A DNA stretch of 64,000 nt from Hirundichthys speculiger (lineage: Eukaryota > Chordata > Actinopteri > Beloniformes > Exocoetidae). The notes under the pieces were generated by a model that was not told where the DNA came from, did no database searches, and was given only the letters and a program-made list of their open reading frames with translations. The stretch is from the NCBI GenBank assembly GCA_018398805.1, contig JAGFBZ010000373.1, forward strand, positions 1,240,001 to 1,304,000, written 5' to 3'. Below are positions 52,338 through 62,286 of this stretch, piece by piece (the stretch's first letter is position 1; the number at the start of each line of letters is the position of its first letter). A program made the position numbers and the translations under genes.

Positions 52338-53625
52338 CTCTGCTCCATTATATTTTGCCATCAGCTGACCAGGAAACTCCGTTAACTGGGCACAGATCTG
52401 AAGCCATTCCACTGTCTCCTCCACTTACCTTTGGCAGCAGTCCAGCTTATGGCCCTTGAACTTGCTCTTGTTATCGCTATCTGTCATCCAAATCTCTCTT
52501 TTAAGTGAACATCTTACAAACTCTTCAGTTTCAAGTGTTCTCCTCTTTCTTAAGACACAAAACAAGATAGCTTATTCGATTTTTGACAACTGCTTCTTCC
52601 CTCTCTAATACCTGCAATCTAGAAGCCCTTTGAAACATGGACACTGCTCTACCGTGTCTCTTAATCCTTGTATCTCTATCCTCTCTCTATCTCTCTTATC
52701 GCTGTTTGTCTCTGGTCAGTCTGTGAGCCCAGATAACATTATGTATCGGATGTAAATATGTTTTCTCCAGGGAGGCTCGATTGTAGATTCCCCTCCTTGT
52801 TGATCCATCAGCAGTTCATTCTCATATTCTGTGTTGGGCTCCTTCCAGTGTTCAGTAATATTTCTGCAATTTGCTGCCACAGTTTCAGGCTCTGAGATGC
52901 TCCCTATTTTCTGTTATTTCATGGAAGATTGTAAATTATTTAATTGTTGAATGTTCCAGAAAGCCCAGGAAGCAATGAGATTAATGATGTATTGTCGTTG
53001 TTGTTGCATGTTTCTCATCGTGTATCTGTAAAAGAGAGATTTACCTGGCCAGGTCCAGCTCTATGCATCTCAAACAGAAAGTAATGCCTATTTGGCTGCT
53101 ACAATACTTTGTTGCAATGTTGATGCTATCTAGTGTCCTTTTGGTTTCTCTCCCAATCTCAGGAGATAGGAAGTTGTATTTCAGAGAGATAGCAGGATAG
53201 AAAAGCAACACGCCAGGCCTACAGTTCAAGTCTCAGCCAGCTGTTTTCCTTTCCTTCTTTTTTTTTTTTCCTCCTTCGGTAGTGCTGCTGAGGCCTTTTG
53301 ACTGTGCGTGGACACTAGAGGAGAAAGCTGCTCCTGAGCTGGGAGGACATATGACGTCAAGCAAAGCCGAGACTCTGTTCTGACTCCCACCTTTGGATAT
53401 GTTCAGTGATTTGAAATGGAAATATTCACTCTGTCAACTACGTGAACTTTTATTTGTAACTTTAAAAATTTAAGTAAAGTGGCACATTGTGTGTCTTTTG
53501 AACCTTACGGGTGTCTGTCCTATTGTGCGTTGCTCTTTTAATGATCCATTTTCAGCTCAGGCTTCACATAATTGATGTTTTTATCAAACTGCGTTAAGAA
53601 AGTGATAAATAAAAACACACGCCCC
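52338..53625 (+). other. spock1: spock1 3' UTR (approximate)
   Basis: Non-coding sequence after the stop. An agtaaa-type signal at about 53473 and a canonical aataaa at 53608-53613 are the candidate ends. No expression data were available, so the true end is an estimate. Confidence 0.55.
53608..53613 (+). terminator. Candidate polyadenylation signal aataaa for spock1
   Basis: First canonical hexamer on the + strand after the stop that lies in a plausible position, about 1.27 kb downstream. Usage is not shown. Confidence 0.4.
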
Positions 53626-56600
53626 CTGCCTCGCTTTGAAACCACAGACATTTGTAAGCATTCCTATTACTCTTTCATTTGTTTTTCTGGAGCTGATTTT
53701 TATTTCTGCAGCAGAACAATCAAAGCGCTCCATCAGTTCTGACCTTTTCCAACCTTGAGAAAGGGGCATCTCCTGTGAGACGCACACATAAATGGTGGCA
53801 GCTCAGAATACGCTTCTCACTTGCCTTTCAGGGAGGAGAATTACAAAGCCAGCGGTGGCGGCTAAAAGTGAAAGCTTAATGAGTGCTTTTGTAATATCAC
53901 TGGCTAATGGGACAGCTGACCCCACTAGCTGGAAACAGCCAGATCAGCACTTTGAAAACACATTGTGCCAACAATCAGAGGCTCAAAGCACAACTGAGTC
54001 TTCTGGCTTGAAAAATACTTTTCAGGAGTCCGCAACACACACTGACTGACTTCCATCTGTGCGTCGAACACTTGAATCGCGTAACTGGACTTCTCTGTCT
54101 TGGATCTTGAAGACATTTCGCCTTTCAGCCAGAGGGCTTCCTCAGCTCAACTCAAATGTAGTCTCTGAAAAATACATCTTCTTTTTGCTTTTAAAAAGTA
54201 GATGTCTGTAAATAAAGATGAAGCCAGCCAGGAGAAACAGCTTGCACAAAGATCTAAAGCACATCACACACTCTTACAGCTGGCAGTTCAGTGGAAACAA
54301 TAGCTGGAAGTCACATTCATAATTCAGGCGGGGCATCATGAGGCGAGGAACACGACAGATATGTTCAGATAATCCCAAATCATATCATTGCATTTTTTTT
54401 AATCACATGGTAGTTTATTTAGCAATTTCAGCAGCACATTTATCAAGCTGTGCTCATTTGCAACCCCTTGTGTCTTTACACACTCATACGCACACATAGT
54501 TTCATTACTGTTTCTATTTTCCTCCTCTCTCCCTCACACCTTCCTGGAGTCAGTTCCATCTTCATCACAGTGAGAGAAATGCGAGGATATGTTTTATCCT
54601 CAGGGCACTGTTTCATTTCTCTATTATCTGCCTCTTTATTACCCGCAGATGGCCTTCCTGCTGGGTGGATCCACCCCCCACCCTCATCCCCACCCCATCA
54701 CAGGTCTCCATGGAGATTGGTGATGTGTACAAGAGGGGCCCAGTGCAATTGGATGTGACTTTTGGAACGAATAGTTTTTTGTTTTTTTTCCACCCTTGGT
54801 CATCACCATGCGTTCAGGGGGGTGTCTATTCACACTTACTTCTACATTTTGTCTTTTATGCAAGTTTTCAGTTAGTTGGTGATGGCTGTTTAAGACTACT
54901 TACTGAAGAAAAAAACTGCTGACCAATATTGATCAGTTTTCATCAGGGATTTCTGTCACAAAGTGAGATAAATGGACAAGCGATGTTGAAGATTTGTGGG
55001 GCCAGGGAGATGGCTAGTCACTGTGGTAAATTATGCTGAACTCATAACCTGCCACAGAGCAGTTTATGTTCAGAGTTTCAGATAAAATTGTTGATAAATC
55101 CCTCATAGATTCAAATGTTGATCATACTTCAGATCAGATCTTGCTGAAATAGCTTTAAAGTATGGTCACGCAGAAGTACTATGTTGATGTCTTAAATTTA
55201 AACCAAACGGAGGGAGCGTGTTTGATGTTGAATTAATGTCAGATTGTCAAATGACTAATTTAGCTGTGATCCTCAAAATGAATCAGTACATTTACATGCT
55301 GGTTTTATTTACCACATATAATGATAATGCACTGCTGATTTGTTCTTTTCAGACCTCAATCTATTGGAAAATTGGCACTGCAAGCTTTTTAATTTGATCT
55401 AAAATTCAAGTCTTTTGACCAGAAATCCATGTCGACCTAGCAATTTGTGATGTTAATTCTCAGCTGAGGGAAAACATCAAATTTTGAAACTCACTGAGCT
55501 GTAAGATATGCCAAAGGAGCTTTGCAGTTATAATTGAAGCTGTATGTGTTGTGTTTCTATGGCAACCTGAAGGTAGAACAGTTTGTATGCTTTGTCTGAC
55601 AAGTCCAGCTGCTGATGTTCAAAAATAAATAATATAATGATGCTTAGAAAATAACTTGTATATGGGAGAATATTCATTTATTCATTTTTCATAGCAGCTT
55701 TCAGGGGGATCAGAGGTTGCTGGAGCTGGTCAGGATCAGCCTACTAGTCCATCACAGCATCAAATATTCCATTAATGAATCTCAATCAAATATTTTATGA
55801 GACAGAGTCAGAAAAACATGTTTTTTTTTAATGAGAATCACATTTAATCTTTGTGAGCTTTCTTGGAGCATCACCTCTTCAACAATGTATTGTATTGCAC
55901 TAAAAAAACAAATGAATTTACAACTTTGTACAAATAGGATATTCCATTTTTTCTGTTGCTTTAATTTTTGCAGCATTGTTGTTTTTAACCCATTGATCTA
56001 TCCATTCTATATTTATTGCCATGTCGTCCTGTTCAGAGTTACAGGAGTCTGCTGAAGCCAATCTCAGCTTCCTTCAGCTGAAAGGTACTATTACAGCCTG
56101 GACAGACTACCAGTTCATGTGTTATTACATGTAATAGTGTTAGTGCGTCATGTAAAGGAAAAAATGTGTCAGATTATCAATTCTTTCTCAAATCTGTGCT
56201 AACCCAAGCTACCAAATTAACTAATTAATTAATTGATTGATTGATTTGTAGTGAATTAAACATTAATAAACTCCAGCAAAAAGGCCTCCGTTCACGCTTA
56301 CACTCCACATGTCTACTCTACTCCAAGTTTGTAGCTTTGTGGGTGAAAAGTCCAAGTAGCTCTCAAAAGTCATCAAGGTTCAAGGCACTGCTTATTTTCC
56401 CAGGTAGTTTTCATTCTAGCTGTATGATCACAGACTTGCAACCCCGGGGGGGCGCAATTAACTACCTGACAGGCTAGAAAACCACCAGTCCTCCAGAGCC
56501 CAAGGACCAGATTTGAGGATCACTGGTCTAAAGCCTGCCTATGTAATTGGCAGAGACATTGTAATAAGTAGGGATCATCTCTCACTAATCTGTCACAGCC

Positions 56601-57566
56601 CACCACTTCACTCACTCTCTTTCATGCTCGACTGCCAGTGAGCCTGCCAGCTTGTGGAGCACATGAACAGATCAGACCCCCTCATGGCCTCGAGCAGAGG
56701 TATCTTGGATCATTCACTTTCACGTGTTACCCAACAACATGATTCCAAATTTGCAGATTATTGCCAGAGAGTTCTCCTTGGCAGCTATAATTTAATGGAT
56801 ATTATCTCCTGTGGATAAATTAAACAGGAGAGAAGTCAGAGATAGAAAATTAATTTCTCAGTGCCTCACTGTTCCAAGTGTACATTTCAAAGTCGACTCT
56901 GCTTTGTCCACCAGCAACTGGGATGCTGTTGTCACTTTGACAGGAATCCCGGATTTTTCATGCAACACAAGTATTTATAGAGACAGTGTGACACCGGTGC
57001 CCTCTGGTGGTGTGCTCCCTGTCGTGACCAGAACACCTGGTCAGGCTGAGGACCTTTATTTGAGGCCTGTTTTGCTTTTCACACACCATTATTCTCTTCC
57101 TTCGTGTTTACTCACCAATAAAAATACAATTGCACGGTGTTGGTGGATAATTTTCAACCACAATATTTTAATTATCACTACTAATATATCTGAATATCAT
57201 TTTCTTTTGCAAATGGCTATTTACAGTTGCATAAACATCTTAGTAAACACAGTCAAAGCACAGAATTTGCATAAGAAAGGCACTTAATGCCAGTACAAAA
57301 GACACCACAGAGAAATGTTCTTGTGAGGTCTCAAGTGTGGAAGGGAAGGCCTCCTTGTCTTCAATTATATTTAAAAAAAAAAAAAAAAGCCTTTGGTTAT
57401 GGCTACAGAAGAAAGGCACTGGAAATCAAAACATGATTGTTGCTCTCCGGGGCAATTTAGTTCCTTTCAATTTATGGCACTTAAGACCTTTTTCCTGGCA
57501 ACAGCAGCAGGTGTAATCACTGTCCACATGAGTTACACCTCACAGGTGGCGGTATATGTGCCATTC
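53626..57566. other. Intergenic DNA between convergent spock1 and bicc2-like genes
   Basis: No gene was recognised. It holds degraded fish repeats at about 55676-55760 and 55985-56115, a repeat-like fragment at about 56475-56530 (cagagcccaaggaccagat, then ttgaggatcactggtct), an RFX-type X-box-like word at 55553-55567 and a CTCF-like word at 56996-57010. The 158-residue frame at 56811-57287 is the longest in the window but has no recognisable domain or codon support. Confidence 0.5.
56996..57010 (-). promoter_or_regulatory. CTCF-like binding motif
   Basis: The - strand reads CCACCAGAGGGCACC, a close match to the vertebrate CTCF core (CCASYAGRKGGCRC). It lies in the intergenic space where two convergent genes meet. 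Binding is inferred only. Confidence 0.4.
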
Positions 57567-58560
57567 TTTGTTTTCATTTTCAACTGACAGTCAAAAATCA
57601 AAAAATAAAAAAGTGGATATTTGGTTATATGTTTTTGAATCAGCTATCTTGCAGAGCGTCATATTTCTATGACAACCAGCCTAAAGGGAGGAGCTGAAAA
57701 AGCAATGGTGACACAACAACTACCTGTTGTTGATCCTGACTTCTCTATTTTTCCTATATATTTGTTTGTACCTCTCTAGACAAGCTGAACAGCTTGTAAA
57801 CAAAGCAGCTACAAGTCATTTGTCCTCGACTGCTTGCGGTATTTTTCTTTTGTCATGTTCAGAGCTCCTTCACAACCGACAATGCTCTGACCAGCAGACT
57901 ACGGAAGCCTCTTCAGTTCAAACACATATCGTACACCCTGTAGTTGGGTCGGTCCAAGGTCGTGGAGCTTTCACACCACAAATGAACCGCAGCAGACGAC
58001 AGCTATACTGAGACCCCTTCTTCAGATCTCTCTCAGTGCGTCTGTTTTGACTCGCACTAGAGTGTGGTTGTTGTGTCCACTGACCCAAGTGGACCACATG
58101 ACCAAAACTTATTTGAATAGATAAATAGATGAACTGTGAAAAGCTGGTGTGTCACACTCAGGAAAAGCAGGATGTCCTCAAAAATGAGTGTTTGAAGATT
58201 CTGTGCTCAGCATGATTTGTTTAATTTGACTTTTTGTTCCTCTGAATAACACGTAACAGTGGATGGCTGATGGATCATGATGGCCAGAAAGCTGACGTTA
58301 ATGTTAGCAAGATAATCATTTCCAGGTCACTAAACTCAATCAACTCAATATCAAAATCAAATTTGGTCTTGGGACCTGTTTTTCCATTTCATATATTTTA
58401 ATCTGTGCTTAAAATTGGAAATATGCAAAATAAGGCCTTTTTTGTTTTTTTTGGTATCTGATTTAAAAACAGTTAACCAAATAACCAGTCGCTTTTTATC
58501 ATTTCTGGATTTTTGATTATCAGTTGAAAATGGAAAGAACTGATGGTACACGGATTGGGT
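57567..58560. mobile_element. Diverged hAT-BED element, copy 4, next to the bicc2-like stop codon
   Basis: At 58315-58555 the sequence follows copy 1 at 6739-6965: ggtcactaaact, a cattt.atatttt segment, a t.aaaattg.aaatat segment, and cagttgaaaatggaaagaac then tgatggtacacggattg. At 57567-57620 the inverse text appears (ttttcattttcaactgacag then tcaaaaatcaaa), so the copy contains an inverted repeat of about 30 bases, 0.95 kb apart. No coding part survives. The right boundary is within about 10 bases of the bicc2-like stop. Confidence 0.55.
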
Positions 58561-58568
58561 ATCTCTTC

Positions 58569-58699
58569 TCACCAGCGGTTACTCTGAGCTGCAACTTCAA
58601 CATCCATAATTCGTGGAAGTCTGCCACTCGCGCCACCCTCTAGGTAGCCAGGCTTCACAGCAGGTGTGTCAGACATCCTCCTCTTGCTCTTGTTCAGAT
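58569..58699 (-). CDS. bicc2: bicc2-like last exon
   Basis: Two bases complete an Asp codon, then LNKSKRRMSDTPAVKPGYLE, then GGASGRLPR and a tail ending SNRW before the stop (58569-58571). BICC1 ends with the same layout (ELNKNRRK..., ..FLEGGASGRLPR..., ...GRW). The acceptor on the - strand is tggtttag. The 3' UTR begins in transposon-derived sequence. Confidence 0.92.
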
Positions 58700-61600
58700 C
58701 TAAACCATTTGACAGCAAGGTGAGGCAAGTGCAACCCAACACCTTATCAGATAGAGAGGCAGATATGACTCGAAACTGAGGGATGGCAGTTTCTTACCTG
58801 AGATTGCTATTAACATCTTGCGCCTGGCTCCGAAAGGTGGAGACACCCACTTCTTTGAGATCTTCATCAGAGAGGGTGAGGAATGTCTGGTAGTCAATCT
58901 GGATGAGTGCAGACAGCAGTTGCGTCACAGCGCTCATTAAGTGATGATGAGTTGAAAGATAAATGTTGCCTTTGTTGCAACTCTCTGCAAGTGCTTACCT
59001 CTTGCTGTTCAAACACATCGATGTATTTGATCAGGCCAAGTTGGCTGAGCAGCTCAGGCAAGTCATCTGGCATGAGGGGGGAGGGGCTGCGCTGACTGCA
59101 GGTTGACGCCCTCCTTGACAAGCACATGCCTTCAAAGTAGCTGGTGCTCACAAAGCCCTCCGCTGCGCGTCAAAGTTCAGAAGTAAATGTTAACTGTGAG
59201 TAAAGGAAAAGGATCCACACAGGCTTTGCAAGCACTCACGGCCAGGACTTACAAGGTTTGTCGTTTCCACTTCTGTTCAGTGAGGATGCAAATGCAGGAA
59301 AGGAGGAGGTGGAGGAGGAGAAAGCTGGTGGGGGTGAGGAGGGGGAGGATGGAGAGGTGGGAGAAGGAGAAGAGGTAGAGGTAGAGGCCAGAAGAGATGT
59401 CGATCCGCGTCTTTCCCTCCAGTTTTCAGAGTCACTGCCGTTGAACATCTTCCCCGTCTGAGAAGCCCACAACTAAATGGAGACATAGAGACAGAAACAG
59501 TGACACACTGAAGATTAACTCAGGTTTCCTTCATCCACAGACATTTCCTTCCATCCTTTCATCTTTCCTCTGTCTATGCTTAAAAACAGGAAGAAATAGC
59601 ACAAGGCAACAAGTGCTCACAAAGACTCTATAATGTGTGTGAACATAATATCCATAAACCAGGATATAATTAGAGTAGCTATTTAGCATGTTTCTGAACC
59701 AGTTTGCATGCTCCAGCGACCATCACAGGTTAGATGTCGCTTCCCCTTCTGCAGCTACTGAGCAGCAGTCAGAAAGCAGCCATTCACAAGAGCCTGAGAG
59801 ATGAGCAGGTCAGGAAAGCAGGTTGTAAAGGAGTGGCTGTGCCAGTGGTATCAGACCTCATGTAATTGAGCATGCAAATTGGCGATGCTTACCTTTCAGA
59901 GAGATAAATGCTTAGACGGTTAGAGGGCACTAGCAATAACTGAGGCCACTGCGCAGTGAAACAAGTGCATTTAAGAATGCCTAAAGAGAGTTCAGCAAGT
60001 TCAGCAGAGGTAACTACATTTTAATCAACAGCTATAAATGTACAAAGCAGCTCTAATGTAGCCCAATTATAACTTATAGGTCAATTTGTTTTTTTCAAAT
60101 AAAGGCCATTTGTACCTGTTGCTGATTACTGCAGGTGCTCAGGTAAGGTTTATAGCTTCGTCGGCCGATATTGCGCAGCTCTTTGACAGCCTCAGCCGGC
60201 ATAGACTTTGAGAAACCAAGGCCACTCCAAGTGTCTGTCGGCGTCCGGACTTCGGTTACAACAGGTTTCCTCTGCATGGCTGACAATACACACAAATACA
60301 AAGGGGTAAACTGTGTAGTACAAGCCAGAAGCACATATTGGCAAACATTTGCTACTTTAGTGTTGCCTCTTTGTGATGTCATGTTTGCCTGCGTCACCAA
60401 GTGACACCTTTGAGTGGTATTTCCTGTTGCATGGCTATTGTAAACGGTACTAGTTTTAGCAGGAAACATTTTGATATGACAACACTTGCAGAAAGCTGTG
60501 CAAAAATACGGTAATGATACACTTTGATACCATCAACACTCATATTCTCATAAAGTAAAATTTTTAAAAAGCCTTGCAGGTTGTTTATGTCTTCATTGAG
60601 GTTCTGAAGTAAAGAGCTGGGTTCATATTTTCATGTGTTAAATAAGGAGCCACAGTCAATGTTGTAACATGTGGCACACTATAAAACTATTAAGACATGA
60701 GTGCACACTCTAATAAAATGGAAGACCCTGGGTCTCCTCCACATGTGAATGTGTGATAAGAACGGCAACAAGACTCCACACAGAGTGTAATATCAGCAGG
60801 ATTGTTACTGATGGGCTGTTGCTTCGATCTGCCTGTGTGTGTCCGTGTGAGTAAATGCCCGTTCATATTCTAGCTTATGGCTGTCTTAATGACTCTGAGG
60901 CAGATGGCCTATTCAGACTGCTAATTCATAGTCCCATAAAACAACACTGAGGGAATTTGGTACCATTTGGCTGCAGCTCTCCTCGGTTTCTCTCATTCTG
61001 AATGACAGACGAGGCAGTGTGAGTTTCTGTTTAGTGTGTGCGTGGCTCCGCACGTGTGTTGTCTGCATTGTTTATCCAACCTCTGTGAATTAGGTGGGAC
61101 TGCCAGTGCTTCTCCATTATATTTTGGCACAGTGAAGCCCATGAACAGGTCCACTCCATCAGTTGTCTTGGCAGTGAGTGGTGCTGAAATGGGCTCCCTC
61201 AATCAAATCACTGCCTATTAGCTTCCATAATGTTCTTGAATCAACTATAAAAAGTTCCTTTATCTTGCTTGATCATATGACATTAAATCTTTTTAAGCAA
61301 TGCTTTGACTAAAACATGAGGACTTTGACAGCAAAGCGAGTTATTCTGTCTGTTAAGTGGTGTTTCATGAATTTAGATGGAGATCATTTGGAGTCTGCCT
61401 CTCCAGCTCCAAAAAACAGGAGATTTGTTGTGCAACAGTGGAGGTTTTGATAAGCCTTGTGTCAGTCTTCATGCACTAATCATTTTAACATACTCCTCTC
61501 CATGACATCAAATATATCACAGGCTGCAAAACATTGTTGAAATGGCAGTTAGACATGAGGAAATATTAAACATTTAGGAGCACTAACCTCTGGTTGCCAG

Positions 61601-62251
61601 TAGTTTCTTCTTCTCATAGTCATAATCCTACAAAGGACAAACAGCAAATACAGAAGGTAAATAATGCATGAAATTGACTTTTTCTTCCCTTTGGTTACTC
61701 AGGATAGGCAGCAGGAATCTAATTTACAGCAGGAACAAACACTTGAATAATAAGAATTCCTGCTGCTATGAGGGTAATCTCCTTAATCCTCCTTGCAGTA
61801 ACCTTTGAAAGAGAAATGACAAATAAGGAGGGAAGGAAATAAATGCAAAACTCCCTTCTTAAAATCAATTTTCACTCAGGGCCAGGGATGTGGAAACTGG
61901 TAGATCATACACCAGCATAGAAGACGTCTTTCAGATATGTTCACTCTAATTTGTCAACTATTTTACAAAGTGAACCAAAGGGGAGATCAGTCCTATTATT
62001 CTCATTCATATGTCAACCCACAGGCCTCAGAGAAATTTGATTGTCTGTCCTGCAGAGAGTTGCTCCCAACCAAGCAGTTATCCATGAATGTGGGATTTTT
62101 TTTTTGGGAGGAAAATCATCTGCATTTTCACCTCAGTCTTGGGTGAGTCAGCGTAGACGTTCTGGGCCAGAGTCACATCTCTCCTCAGGCTGTTCCTTCG
62201 CTCACTCCTCCCTCCCTCAGTCTCTGTGTTTATCAGTCTGGCACATTAAGA

Positions 62252-62286
<35 letters not shown>

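Noticed and set aside
56811..57287. 158-residue open frame, the longest in the window
   Set aside because: It lies in intergenic DNA and has no domain, no signal or membrane pattern, no splice or homology support; a frame of this length is expected by chance in 64 kb.
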